Origin: Burkholderiaceae bacterium
GTDB taxonomy: Bacteria > Pseudomonadota > Gammaproteobacteria > Burkholderiales > Burkholderiaceae_C
Assembly: GCA_017856435.1 (NCBI GenBank)
Contig: JAFMFB010000005.1
Coordinates: 1-64,000 of the forward strand
Length of the DNA stretch: 64,000 bases
Direction: 5' to 3'
Shown here piece by piece: positions 1 through 8,353 of this stretch. Each line of letters starts with the position of its first letter. The first letter of the stretch is position 1. The translations under genes and the position numbers were made by a program. The notes beneath the pieces are model-generated. The model made no database searches. It saw nothing but the letters and a program-made list of their open reading frames with translations, and had not been told where the DNA came from.

Positions 1-54
1 AGCTGGAAAGACAACAAGGGCGACAGCCGCACCGACGAAGCCACCGTGTCTTGA
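1..54 (+). CDS. C-terminal fragment of a gene upstream of soxB
   Basis: Only the last 17 codons and a TGA stop are in the window (tail ...TDEATVS). The frame is open from base 1. Its position directly upstream of soxB, on the same strand, suggests the end of another sox gene such as soxA or soxX, which usually precede soxB in Burkholderiales. The tail is too short for identification, so the name is inference only. Confidence 0.45.
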   Translation, partial: SWKDNKGDSRTDEATVS

Positions 55-83
55 TCAGCAACCGGCTGAAGGAACATCCATTT

Positions 84-116
84 GGGGAAGAGTGTCTGCT
101 CTTCTCCATTTTTTTT
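84..116 (+). terminator. Hairpin plus T-run between the upstream gene and soxB
   Basis: A 9-bp stem (84-92 with 99-107, one G-U pair) and a 6-base loop are followed after one base by a run of eight T. This is the form of a rho-independent terminator. It lies only 36 bases before the soxB start, so it may be an intra-operon attenuator rather than a full stop. Confidence 0.6.
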
Positions 117-151
117 AACGCTGAAGCGTTCCAATTCAGGAACCTATCATC

Positions 152-1885
152 ATGAACCTCTCAAAACGCGAATTCATGCAGGTGCTGGGCGCAGGCACCA
201 TGGCGGGCATGGGTCTGGGCACCTACGCAGAAGCTGATGCCGCAACGGCTGCCGCAGGCCTGTATGACATTCCAAAGTTTGGCAATGTCTCATTCCTGCA
301 TATGACCGATTGCCATGCGCAGCTCAAGCCCATCTATTTCCGCGAACCCAATGTCAACCTGGGCATTGGCAGCATGAAGGGAAATTTGCCGCACCTGGTG
401 GGCGAGCATTTGCTTAAGTTTGCCGGGATACGCCCCGGCTCATCGCTGGCGCATGCACTGACCTATCTGGACTTTGAGAAAGCCGCCCAACGCTACGGCA
501 AAGTGGGTGGCTTTGCCCATCTGGCTACGCTGGTCAAGCAACTCAAGGCCAGCCGGCCCGGCGCATTGTTGCTCGACGGCGGCGACACCTGGCAAGGTTC
601 GGCAGTCTCGTTATGGACCAATGCGCAGGACATGGTGGAGGCCTGCAAGGCACTGACTGTGGATGTGATGACCGGGCACTGGGAATTTACCTACGGCATG
701 GATCGGGTCAAGGAGATTGTTGAAAAAGACTTTGCTGGCAAGATCGATTTTGTGGCACAGAACGTGAAGACCACAGATTTTGGTGATCCGGTCTTCAAGC
801 CTTATGTGATCCGGGAAATCAATGGGGTGCCTTGCGCCATCATTGGCCAGGCCTTCCCCTACACACCAATTGCCAACCCGCGCTATATGGTGGCTGACTG
901 GTCCTTCGGAATCCAGGACGACAACATGCAGAAGATGGTGGATGAAGCACGCGCCAACGGGGCGCAGGTGGTGGTGGTGCTGTCGCACAACGGCATGGAT
1001 GTGGACCTGAAGATGGCCAGCCGGGTCAGCGGCATTGACGCGATCATGGGCGGCCATACCCATGACGGCATGCCAGTGGCAACGCTGGTCAACAACAGGA
1101 GCGGCAAGACCATCGTCACCAATGCGGGCTCCAACGGCAAGTTTTTGGGGGTGCTTGATTTGGTGGTCAAGGACAAGAAGGCCACCGAGTTTCAATACCG
1201 CTTGCTGCCGGTTTTCGCCAACATGCTGCCTGCGGATAAGGAGATGGATGCGCTGATCAATCGTTTCCGCGCGCCTTATGAAAGCAAGCTCAATGAAGTG
1301 CTTGCCGTGACCGAGGGCACCCTTTACCGGCGTGGCAACTTCAACGGCACGGGCGACCAGTTGCTGCTGGACGCCATGATTGATGTTCAGGGCGCCGACC
1401 TGGCCTTCTCGCCAGGTTTCCGCTGGGGAACCTCGCTGCTGCCGGGCCAAGCGATTACCCGCGAGTGGTTGATGGACATGACAGCCACCACCTACTCCTA
1501 CGCTACCGTGAGTGAAATGAGTGGCGCCATGATCAAGACGGTTCTGGAAGATGTCTGCGACAACCTGTTCAACCCGGACCCGTATTACCAGCAGGGCGGG
1601 GACATGGTTCGCGTGGGTGGCATGAGCTACACCTGCAACCCCACAGCCGCCATGGGGCAACGCATTGACAACATGCGACTCAAAGGTCAGTTGATCCAGG
1701 CTGACAAAATGTACAAGGTGGCTGGCTGGGCACCTGTGGCCGAAGAGGCCAAGCGCGCAGGCAACAAGCCAATCTGGGATGTGGTGGAAACCTGGCTCAA
1801 GGCGCGTGGCGGCAAAGTGTCTGCGCGCAAATTGAACATGCCCAAGGTGGAAGGGGTGCTGCCCAACCCGGGCTATGTTGCCTGA
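152..1885 (+). CDS. soxB: SoxB, thiosulfohydrolase of the Sox system
   Basis: SoxB is the periplasmic dimanganese hydrolase that releases sulfate from the sulfonated SoxYZ carrier during thiosulfate oxidation. The 577 residues match the family length. The N-terminus has a Tat-like signal with KR in place of the twin arginine (residues 5-6) and a hydrophobic stretch to about residue 30. Metallophosphoesterase-type metal motifs follow: H50-x-x-D53-x-H55, GGDTW at 143-147, GHWEF at 175-179, SHNGMD at 278-283 and GGHTHDG at 300-306. The ATG has an AGGAA ribosome site ten bases upstream. A strong terminator follows. The next gene encodes a DsrE-like protein, also linked to sulfur chemistry, on the opposite strand. 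Confidence 0.95.
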   Translation: MNLSKREFMQVLGAGTMAGMGLGTYAEADAATAAAGLYDIPKFGNVSFLHMTDCHAQLKPIYFREPNVNLGIGSMKGNLPHLVGEHLLKFAGIRPGSSLAHALTYLDFEKAAQRYGKVGGFAHLATLVKQLKASRPGALLLDGGDTWQGSAVSLWTNAQDMVEACKALTVDVMTGHWEFTYGMDRVKEIVEKDFAGKIDFVAQNVKTTDFGDPVFKPYVIREINGVPCAIIGQAFPYTPIANPRYMVADWSFGIQDDNMQKMVDEARANGAQVVVVLSHNGMDVDLKMASRVSGIDAIMGGHTHDGMPVATLVNNRSGKTIVTNAGSNGKFLGVLDLVVKDKKATEFQYRLLPVFANMLPADKEMDALINRFRAPYESKLNEVLAVTEGTLYRRGNFNGTGDQLLLDAMIDVQGADLAFSPGFRWGTSLLPGQAITREWLMDMTATTYSYATVSEMSGAMIKTVLEDVCDNLFNPDPYYQQGGDMVRVGGMSYTCNPTAAMGQRIDNMRLKGQLIQADKMYKVAGWAPVAEEAKRAGNKPIWDVVETWLKARGGKVSARKLNMPKVEGVLPNPGYVA

Positions 1886-1913
1886 ATGGTCTTAGGGTCT
1901 TAAAAACAAAAAG

Positions 1914-1941
1914 GCCGCCTTTCAACAGGCGGCTTTTTTTT
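1914..1941 (+). terminator. Rho-independent terminator after soxB
   Basis: A perfect 7-bp GC-rich stem (1914-1920 with 1927-1933) and a 6-base loop are followed by eight T. It closes the sox operon and faces the convergent DsrE-like gene. Confidence 0.85.
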
Positions 1942-2012
1942 CAGGGTCTGTTCTTTTGACTCTTTTGCAGCTGGTGTCTAGAAGATCTTGACGCTGGTAG
2001 TCTTGCACTGCG

Positions 2013-2549
2013 CTAGCGAATATCCTCGATCGAGAATTTTTTGTCATTCACGATGGCCGGTACCAGCGCGTAGCCCTGATTCTGCCAATGCACCAGCTCT
2101 GTCAGGGCCGACGGGGTGACCTCGACAAAGTCCTGCAGGTCGTTGGCGGTGTAGCCATAGTCTTGAATGGCCAACCCGCAGACCTTGAACTTCACTCCCA
2201 TGTCGGCGTAATAACGCATCCGTTGCACCACCTCCTGATAGCGGGTCTGGTTTTTTCTGGCCAAGGTGACAATTTCAGTGCCATGCATGAGAACGATGAT
2301 CGGAATGTCATCAGGCGCCAGGCTGTAGGGCGCCGCCGTTAGGGGGTTCATCACGCCGCGCACCCAATTGAGTGCAGCACCCAGCTTGCGCGGGTCATCC
2401 AGATAAATGTCGATCAGGGCTTTGGGATTTTTGTAGGGTGTCTGCACATATGTTGCCTGGGCATGAGCCGGGGCAATCCACGCGCCCACATTCAGCAACA
2501 GCGACACGACAAAGAACCCCATCAGCTTGGGTAGTGCAATACGCGGCAT
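2013..2549 (-). CDS. Periplasmic DsrE/DsrF-like family protein
   Basis: A 178-residue protein with a signal peptide (hydrophobic residues about 10-25, AHAQA cleavage region), then a DsrE/F-type fold. Visible signatures are the IIVLMHGTE strand-turn and the MRYYADMGVKFKVCGLAI segment with one cysteine, as in DsrE-like sulfur-relay proteins. The first in-frame ATG is at 2579, but the ATG at 2549 has a CAGGAGAG ribosome site at ideal spacing and begins the signal peptide, so it is chosen. Exported DsrE-like proteins often sit beside sox genes. The substrate is unknown. A role in handling sulfur intermediates is inferred from context. Confidence 0.75.
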   Translation of the reverse strand: MPRIALPKLMGFFVVSLLLNVGAWIAPAHAQATYVQTPYKNPKALIDIYLDDPRKLGAALNWVRGVMNPLTAAPYSLAPDDIPIIVLMHGTEIVTLARKNQTRYQEVVQRMRYYADMGVKFKVCGLAIQDYGYTANDLQDFVEVTPSALTELVHWQNQGYALVPAIVNDKKFSIEDIR

Positions 2550-2664
2550 GTAACTCTCCTGGATGGCTCGATTTTCCACGAGGGGCAGACCTGAATTTTG
2601 CTACCTGAGGCAATCTTCAGTAAACTTGCTCGAGGTCAATCCCGCACCTGGGGCACAGTCTACG

Positions 2665-3246
2665 ATGAGACGCATGTTCAAACCGGTCCGCCTGCTTCCC
2701 TTGCTCTTGTTGCTGTCAGCCTGCGCATCCATGCTGCCCAAGTCGCGCACCGAGACCACGACGTTTGAAAGTTTCGACCAGGCACGCGCCGCCATCGAAT
2801 CCCTGGTGCCGATGAAAAGCAGGCGTGAGGACCTTGACAGCAACGGCTTCAAGCCTGGCAAACAAGCCAATGTGATCCAGCTGACCCATGCGGATGTCGT
2901 GCGTCGATTTGTCCCCTCCGCGCTGCTCAGGCGGGGCGATCTCAACCCCGGGGTAATGGCTTGTCTGGAGGCGCGCGATGCCTGCCAGGGCCTGGAGATG
3001 AACGTTGTCAGGATCAAAAAGGAGCGCCTGGGTAATTTCTGGGCTGATTTTTTCAACTTCAACCGGCACAGCGAAACCACCGGCTTTCGATTCAATGCGG
3101 TGGTATTGCTGGTCAATGACACCGTGGTGTTTCGCAGCTGGGGCGGTCAGGCCGCGGTGCATGAGGTGGAAGTGTCTCGCAATCCCCTGGGACCCTTTCA
3201 GGACATTGGGCCACCGGTGGCCAACAGCACCGCCACCGGTAAGTGA
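2665..3246 (+). CDS. Putative lipoprotein of unknown function
   Basis: A 193-residue protein with a lipoprotein signal: basic start, leucine-rich core, then the lipobox LSAC with the cysteine at about residue 20. The mature part shows no family I recognise. It contains conserved-looking DLDSNGFKPG and VVLLVNDTVVFRSWGG stretches suggestive of a small beta-rich domain. The frame is open from 2563, but residues before 2665 do not look like signal peptide. The ATG at 2674 (MFKPVR) is an equally possible start. It is transcribed divergently from the DsrE-like gene and ends six bases before a tRNA gene on the other strand. Confidence 0.7.
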   Translation: MRRMFKPVRLLPLLLLLSACASMLPKSRTETTTFESFDQARAAIESLVPMKSRREDLDSNGFKPGKQANVIQLTHADVVRRFVPSALLRRGDLNPGVMACLEARDACQGLEMNVVRIKKERLGNFWADFFNFNRHSETTGFRFNAVVLLVNDTVVFRSWGGQAAVHEVEVSRNPLGPFQDIGPPVANSTATGK

Positions 3247-3251
3247 ACCCT

Positions 3252-3326
3252 TGGCGCCCCCGACAGGAATCGAACCTGTATCTAGCGCTTAGGAGGCGCT
3301 CGTTCTATCCATTGAACTACGGCGGC
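3252..3326 (-). tRNA. tRNA-Arg (anticodon CCT)
   Basis: On the minus strand a 75-base cloverleaf reads from 3326 to 3252. It has a 7-bp acceptor stem with one mismatch, an anticodon stem AGCGC/GCGCT enclosing loop CTCCTAA (anticodon CCT), a T-arm containing GGTTCGATTCC, and an encoded 3' CCA at 3254-3252. It decodes AGG. Confidence 0.95.
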
Positions 3327-3386
3327 ACTCGGGAATTGTAATTGTCAGGGCATTGCGCAGACCAAACCATCTCTAAATTCCGAACC

Positions 3387-4841
3387 ATGTACCGGCTCCT
3401 GATCTTCGCCCTGTTTTACCTGCTGTTGTTGCTTGTTCCGCTCGCCCTGAGTTTTTTGGGGCCGGATTCGCAGGTCATGCCGCCAAGGCCACTGCCTGAT
3501 GAGTTCGCGGCGGGCCTGGCCATGGTGGGGTTCACAGCGGTCCTGCTTGAGTTTTTCTTGCTCGGCCGTTTCCGACCCCTGTCACGAACGCTGGGCAGTG
3601 ACCTGGCCATGCAGGCCCATCAGTTGCTGGCCCGCAGTGCGCTGGTTTTTTTATGTCTGCACCCGTTTCTCTACAGCCTGTGGGGTCAGCAGCACCGGCC
3701 CTGGGATGAGAGCTATGCGCAAGCCCTGCGTATTGGTGGGGGATCCTGGGGGCTTTTCACCGGACTGCTGGCGCTGGGCGCCTTGCTGGCCATGGTGGTC
3801 CTGGCCCTGGGCCCCGCCAGGCGCAACAACTACGACCGCTGGCGCCTGGGGCATGGGGTGCTGGCTCTCGGGGTGTTGATCCTGGGCCTGCACCATACCC
3901 TGGCTTCAGGCCGTTACGCGCAATTGCCCGCACTGCAGGTGTTCTGGAGCATCCTGGCGCTGCTGGCAGCGGCGTCCTGGTTCGGGGTGTACCTGTTACG
4001 CCCCTTGCTGCAGAAGGGGCAGTCCTACCGCCTGAGTCTTGTTAAGCCGCTGGCCGAACGGATCTGGGAAATTGAAATTACCCCAACCTGTGGCAGCCCG
4101 ATGCGATTTTCGCCCGGTCAATTTGCCTGGCTCAAGCTGGGCGGACTGGCCCCTCACAAGGACCACCCCTTTTCCATCAGCTCAGCGCCACTTGCCAACG
4201 GATCGTTGAAGTTCATCGTCAAGGAGGCGGGTGACTTTACTCAGGCGCTGCCGGGCCAGGCGATCGGCACGGTGGCTTATGTGGACGGCCCCTATGGCAA
4301 TTTCAGCATCCCTGAAAAGGCCCAGGCCATCATCATGCTGGCCGGAGGCATTGGCATTGCGTCATTCACGGGGCTGCTGGCCGATTGCGCCCAGCGCGGT
4401 GAGCGCAGACCCATTCGACTGATCTATGCCGAGCATAACCCTGAGCAGATGGTGGCGCTTGCAGACTTGTGCCACTGTCAGAACCTGATCGACTTTCAAT
4501 TGCTGCCCATGGTGGAGAAGCCAGGCGCAGACTGGAATGGTCTGGTGGGACGACTCGACGCCCAGGGTCTGGCCAAGGCTCTGGCCCATCCCGCGGTAGC
4601 CTCAATAGCAGGCCAGGCTCACTACATGGTGTGTGGACCCGCGGCCATGATGGATGGGGTGGAAAGTCACCTGATAGCTAACGGTGTTCCGATGGAACGT
4701 GTGCAGTCGGAACATTTTCAGTATGACTTTCACGGATGCTCACCCCGCGCCTTGGTTTTGCGGCGAGGCTGGCTGGTCCTGTCGCTGATGGCAGGCTTTT
4801 TGAGTGCTCTGGTGCTTTCGCTCAGGGGCGCTACGGGCTGA
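3387..4841 (+). CDS. Ferric-reductase-like transmembrane flavohaem oxidoreductase
   Basis: A 484-residue membrane protein. The N-terminal half has about six hydrophobic helices with paired histidines in HQLLARSALVFLCLHP and GVLILGLHH, the haem-binding pattern of ferric-reductase-like domains. The C-terminal half is a ferredoxin-NADP reductase module: HPFSISSAP for FAD, GGIGIASFTG for NAD(P) and YMVCGPAAMMDGVE near the end. An extra hydrophobic helix closes the protein. It probably moves electrons from NAD(P)H across the membrane to an unidentified acceptor (iron, copper or a quinone). A TTG at 3342 in the same frame was rejected because the ATG at 3387 begins the first membrane helix. It converges with the CoxE-like gene. 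Confidence 0.8.
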   Translation: MYRLLIFALFYLLLLLVPLALSFLGPDSQVMPPRPLPDEFAAGLAMVGFTAVLLEFFLLGRFRPLSRTLGSDLAMQAHQLLARSALVFLCLHPFLYSLWGQQHRPWDESYAQALRIGGGSWGLFTGLLALGALLAMVVLALGPARRNNYDRWRLGHGVLALGVLILGLHHTLASGRYAQLPALQVFWSILALLAAASWFGVYLLRPLLQKGQSYRLSLVKPLAERIWEIEITPTCGSPMRFSPGQFAWLKLGGLAPHKDHPFSISSAPLANGSLKFIVKEAGDFTQALPGQAIGTVAYVDGPYGNFSIPEKAQAIIMLAGGIGIASFTGLLADCAQRGERRPIRLIYAEHNPEQMVALADLCHCQNLIDFQLLPMVEKPGADWNGLVGRLDAQGLAKALAHPAVASIAGQAHYMVCGPAAMMDGVESHLIANGVPMERVQSEHFQYDFHGCSPRALVLRRGWLVLSLMAGFLSALVLSLRGATG

Positions 4842-4887
4842 CCTGCCAGGGCTCGGCCTCTGGCCAAGATTTCGAAAACAGTGAGCC

Positions 4888-6075
4888 CTATTTGGTCAAC
4901 AATCGCATGGCCTCTTCAATCCCTTTCAGGGTCAGGGGGTACATGCGCTGGCTCATCAACTGCTGAATGATCGATATGCTTTGCCGGTACTGCCAGACCC
5001 CCTGCGGCTCGGGGTTGATCCAGACAAACCTGGGAAAGGCATGGGTTAGGCGCTGCAGCCATTCGGCACCGGCCTCTTCGTTGTTGTATTCCACGCTGCC
5101 ACCGGGCTGCAGGATTTCATACGGGCTCATGGTGGCGTCGCCGACAAAGATCAGCTTGTAGTCCTTGTTGTACTTGCGGATGATGTCCCAGGTGGGAAAT
5201 TTTTCCGCAAAGCGACGCCGATTGTTTTTCCACATGAAGTCATAGACACAGTTGTGGAAGTAATAAAACTCCAGGTGCTTGAACTCGGTCTTCGTGGCTG
5301 AGAACAACTCTTCCACCCGGGCGATGTGCTCATCCATGGTGCCGCCCACATCCATCAGCAGCAGCACTTTCACATTGTTGTGGCGCTCGGGCACCATCTT
5401 GATGTCCAGGTACCCAGCATTGGCGGCAGTGGCGCGGATGGTGTCTGGCAGGTCGAGCTCCAGCTCATGACCTTCGCGGGCAAAACGGCGCAGTCGACGC
5501 AGCGCGACCTTGAGATTGCGGGTGCCCAACTCCTGGGTGTCGTCATAGTCCTGATAGGCCCTTTGGTCCCAGACCTTGACAGCGCTTCTGTTGCCGCCCT
5601 TACCACCAATGCGGATACCCTGCGGGTTGTAGCCACCATGGCCAAAGGGGCTGGTGCCACCGGTGCCGATCCATTTGCTGCCCCCGGCGTGGCGCCCCTT
5701 TTGCTCCTCCAGCCGTTTCTTCAGGGTTTCCATCAATTCGTCCCAATCCAGGCGCGGGGCGTTGGCCTTTTTCTCATCGGACAAGAGCCGTTGCATTTCC
5801 TGGCGCAGCCAGTCAGCCGGGATCTCCTTGCTGAAATCGGCCAGTATCTCGACACCCTTGAAGTAAGCAGAAAAGGCCCGGTCAAACTTGTCGTAGTGCT
5901 TTTCGTCCTTGACCAAGGTGGCGCGGCTCAGATGGTAGAAATCTTCCAGGTTGCAGGCCTGGGGATTGCGCGGCCCGACCACATCAGCCTTCATGGCCTC
6001 GAGCAAGGTCAGGTACTCCTTGACCGAGACCGGCAGCTTGGCAGCGCGCAGGGTGTAGAAAAAATCGATCAGCAT
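4888..6075 (-). CDS. vWA-domain protein, CoxE-like family
   Basis: A 395-residue soluble protein of the VWA/CoxE-like type, which usually works with a MoxR ATPase in metal-centre maturation or complex assembly. A charged helical N-terminal half precedes the vWA domain at about residues 235-395. The MIDAS-like motif is D242-V-G-G-T246 instead of the usual DxSxS, and a second element GDATM lies at 312-316. The start at 6075 is chosen because AGAGGAAG stands just upstream. The open frame to 6144 only overlaps the preceding gene. It is the last gene of the MoxR / GNAT / vWA unit and overlaps the GNAT gene by 7 bases, so the three are translationally linked. Confidence 0.82.
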   Translation of the reverse strand: MLIDFFYTLRAAKLPVSVKEYLTLLEAMKADVVGPRNPQACNLEDFYHLSRATLVKDEKHYDKFDRAFSAYFKGVEILADFSKEIPADWLRQEMQRLLSDEKKANAPRLDWDELMETLKKRLEEQKGRHAGGSKWIGTGGTSPFGHGGYNPQGIRIGGKGGNRSAVKVWDQRAYQDYDDTQELGTRNLKVALRRLRRFAREGHELELDLPDTIRATAANAGYLDIKMVPERHNNVKVLLLMDVGGTMDEHIARVEELFSATKTEFKHLEFYYFHNCVYDFMWKNNRRRFAEKFPTWDIIRKYNKDYKLIFVGDATMSPYEILQPGGSVEYNNEEAGAEWLQRLTHAFPRFVWINPEPQGVWQYRQSISIIQQLMSQRMYPLTLKGIEEAMRLLTK

Positions 6076-6719
6076 GAACCGGCTTCCTCTGCAGGGCAAG
6101 GCTGGCGCAACTGGTGGTCCAGGTGCGTTCGGACCATGGGCCACTCAGCGGCCGTGATGCTGTAGACACAGGTGTCACGCAGGCTGCCCCCGGCATCCGG
6201 GTGCCGATTGATCTGATGACTGCGCAGCACCCCATCAAGCCGGGCACCCAGTCGTTCGATGGCGCGCCGACTTTGATGGTTCATGAAGTGGGTGCGAAAT
6301 TCGACCGCGATGCAATCCAGCACCTCAAAGGCGTGCGACAGCAGCAGACGCTTGGCTTGCGTATTCAGGGCGGTGCGTTGCACTGCGCGCCGGTACCAGG
6401 TCGAGCCAATTTCCAGCCGCCGGTTGGCGGCATCGATGTTCATATAGGTACTCATGCCGACGGCCTGGCCCGACAGGGGGCCGGGCATGGTTGAAATCAC
6501 CGCAAAGGGCAGCATGCTGCCTGCAGTTCGCAAGGCCAGGCGGCGCTCGATCTCGGCAGCCATTCCTTGGGGCGACGGCACGCTGGTGTACCAGAGCCGC
6601 CAGAGTTCCCCATCCTGGGTGGCCTGGGTCAACTCATCCAGATGGGTCAGGCTCAGTGGCTCCAGCCGGACATGGTCACCTTGGAGAGTGACGGTTTCAG
6701 GCCAGAGACGATCGGTCAC
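6069..6719 (-). CDS. GNAT-family N-acetyltransferase (RimJ/RimL-like)
   Basis: A 216-residue protein with the RimJ/RimL-type GNAT layout: an N-terminal VRLEPLSLTHLDEL element, a central GMSTYMNIDAANRRLEIGSTWY strand pair, and the acetyl-CoA region around NTQAKRLLLSHAFE and NHQSRRAIERLGA. The GTG start at 6719 lies one base from the MoxR stop codon, and the stop overlaps the vWA gene. The acceptor is unknown. Tight coupling between a MoxR ATPase and its vWA partner suggests it may act on the same target, but that is inference. Confidence 0.8.
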   Translation of the reverse strand: MTDRLWPETVTLQGDHVRLEPLSLTHLDELTQATQDGELWRLWYTSVPSPQGMAAEIERRLALRTAGSMLPFAVISTMPGPLSGQAVGMSTYMNIDAANRRLEIGSTWYRRAVQRTALNTQAKRLLLSHAFEVLDCIAVEFRTHFMNHQSRRAIERLGARLDGVLRSHQINRHPDAGGSLRDTCVYSITAAEWPMVRTHLDHQLRQPCPAEEAGSC

Positions 6720-6720
6720 C

Positions 6721-7569
6721 TTAGCGGTTCCTCTGGTTCATGAAGACCAGCTTTTCAAACATGGTGATGTCCTGCTCGTTTTTGAGCAGGGCGCCCACCA
6801 GCGGAGGTACGCTGACCTTGTCGTCCTGACTTTGCAGGGCTGACAGCGGGATGTCCTCGGCCATCAGGAGCTTGAGCCAATCCAGCAATTCACTGGTGGA
6901 GGGCTTTTTCTTGAGGCCGGGCAAGTTGCGAATATCGAAAAAGGCCTTCATGGCCGCGCTCAGCAACTCGTCCTTGAGGTCAGGGAAATGCACATCCACA
7001 ATCTGTTTCATGGTGGCAGTGTCCGGAAACCTGATGTAGTGGAAGAAGCAGCGGCGCAAGAAGGCGTCGGGCAATTCTTTTTCGTTGTTGGAGGTGATGA
7101 ACACCAGCGGCCGGTGCTTGGCACGCACCAGTTCGCGGGTTTCATAACAGTAGAACTCCATGCGGTCGAGTTCACGCAGCAGGTCGTTGGGAAACTCGAT
7201 GTCGGCCTTGTCAATTTCATCGATCAGCAGGGCTACCGGCTCATCGGCGGTAAAGGCCTGCCACAGCACGCCCTTGACGATGTAATTGTGAATATCCTTG
7301 ACCCGGTCATCCCCCAGTTGGCTGTCACGCAGCCGACTGACGGCATCGTATTCGTACAGCCCCTGCTGGGCTTTGGTGGTGGACTTGATATGCCACTGCA
7401 ACAGCGGCATCTTCAGGGCCATGGCCACCTCTTCGGCCAGCATGGTCTTGCCGGTGCCGGGTTCGCCCTTGACCAGCAGGGGGCGCTTGAGGGCGATGGC
7501 GGCATTGACGGACAGTTTGAGGTCCTGGGTGGCAACGTACTGTTCGGAACCTTGAAATTTCATACTCAT
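6721..7569 (-). CDS. MoxR-family AAA+ ATPase
   Basis: A 282-residue AAA+ protein. Walker A is GEPGTGKT at residues 35-42 and Walker B is LLIDEIDKAD near residue 117. A sensor-1 region FITSNNEKELPDAFLRRC follows, characteristic of MoxR ATPases paired with vWA proteins. MoxR/vWA pairs act as chaperone-like machines in cofactor insertion (as in CO dehydrogenase CoxD/CoxE), but the client here is not evident. A second in-frame ATG lies two codons downstream. It leads the minus-strand unit and is divergent from the cytochrome c4 gene, with 83 bases between starts. Confidence 0.9.
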   Translation of the reverse strand: MSMKFQGSEQYVATQDLKLSVNAAIALKRPLLVKGEPGTGKTMLAEEVAMALKMPLLQWHIKSTTKAQQGLYEYDAVSRLRDSQLGDDRVKDIHNYIVKGVLWQAFTADEPVALLIDEIDKADIEFPNDLLRELDRMEFYCYETRELVRAKHRPLVFITSNNEKELPDAFLRRCFFHYIRFPDTATMKQIVDVHFPDLKDELLSAAMKAFFDIRNLPGLKKKPSTSELLDWLKLLMAEDIPLSALQSQDDKVSVPPLVGALLKNEQDITMFEKLVFMNQRNR

Positions 7570-7602
7570 GGGCTTAGGGCTAAATCGTTATTTTGCACTC
7601 GA

Positions 7603-7608
7603 TATAAT
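7603..7608 (+). promoter_or_regulatory. Possible -10 box of the cytochrome c4 gene
   Basis: A perfect TATAAT lies 44 bases before the cytochrome start, in the divergent gap with moxR. No convincing -35 hexamer is found at 16-18 bases upstream, so this is a half-supported promoter call. Confidence 0.35.
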
Positions 7609-7652
7609 TCGCGGCTGATCTTTTTAAATCATGGGCTAATTGTCCTCGCAAT

Positions 7653-8309
7653 ATGAACAAATTCCTGCTGACGATTTTTTCTGCACTCGCTGCTGCTGGC
7701 ACGGCTGTTGCCGTTCAGGCTCAGGATATCAAGGGTGATGCCAAGGCTGGCGAGAAGAAAAATGCCATGTGCATTGGCTGCCACGGCATTCCTGGTTATC
7801 AGGCCAGCTTCCCCGAGGTTTACAAGGTGCCCATGATTTCCGGTCAGAACGCCAAGTACATTGTTTCTTCGCTCCAGGCCTATGCCAAGGGCGAGCGCAA
7901 GCACCCCAGCATGCGTGCCATTTCCGGCTCCCTGACCGATCAGGATATGGCCGACCTAGCCGCTTTCTACGAGACTCATGGTAAGGGCCAAGCTGGCATG
8001 GGTTCTGGAGCTGCCTCGGTCAAAGGTCTTGAACTGGTCAAGAAAGGGGCTTGCGCCTCCTGCCATGGCGAAAATTTCAACAAGCCGATTGACCCCAGCT
8101 ACCCGAAGATTGCCGGTCAGCATGCTGACTTCCTGTTTGTCGCCCTGAAATCCTACAAAGCCGAAAACCATGCCACCTGGGGCCGAAATAACGCCATCAT
8201 GGGCGGCATGGTCAAGCAGTTCACCAACGCCGAGCTCAAGGAAATCGCGGGCTACCTGAGTGCCTTGCCCGCTGAGGTCAATACCACTCCGCAAAGTCGT
8301 TTCCGCTGA
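7653..8309 (+). CDS. Dihaem cytochrome c4-type protein
   Basis: A 218-residue exported cytochrome with a signal peptide ending near VQAQD (residue 25). Two class I c-type haem sites are present, C40-I-G-C-H44 and C134-A-S-C-H138, in two homologous halves, with candidate methionine ligands in the PMISGQNAKY and NAIMGGMV regions. This is the cytochrome c4 plan: a periplasmic two-haem carrier feeding terminal oxidases. The aa3 oxidase operon at 18104 is a plausible partner, though not adjacent. A terminator follows directly. Confidence 0.92.
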   Translation: MNKFLLTIFSALAAAGTAVAVQAQDIKGDAKAGEKKNAMCIGCHGIPGYQASFPEVYKVPMISGQNAKYIVSSLQAYAKGERKHPSMRAISGSLTDQDMADLAAFYETHGKGQAGMGSGAASVKGLELVKKGACASCHGENFNKPIDPSYPKIAGQHADFLFVALKSYKAENHATWGRNNAIMGGMVKQFTNAELKEIAGYLSALPAEVNTTPQSRFR

Positions 8310-8326
8310 GCTTCATTCCAGCAACT

Positions 8327-8353
8327 AAGCCGCTCTTTACAGCGGCTTTTTTT
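8327..8353 (+). terminator. Terminator after cytochrome c4
   Basis: A 7-bp stem (8328-8334 with 8341-8347) and a 6-base loop are followed by T residues to 8353. It separates the cytochrome from the convergent DUF1841 gene, whose stop codon it touches. Confidence 0.8.

Noticed and set aside
611-1660. 349-codon open frame antisense to soxB
   Set aside because: It is a shadow of the GC-rich soxB codons. It has no ribosome site, no recognisable domain, and a histidine-rich composition typical of antisense frames.
3342-3386. Extended TTG start for the ferric-reductase-like protein
   Set aside because: The extra 15 residues are not membrane-like, and the ATG at 3387 begins the first helix directly.
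5326-6165. 279-codon open frame antisense to the CoxE-like gene
   Set aside because: It mirrors the vWA gene and the overlapping GNAT end. No start signal or domain is visible.
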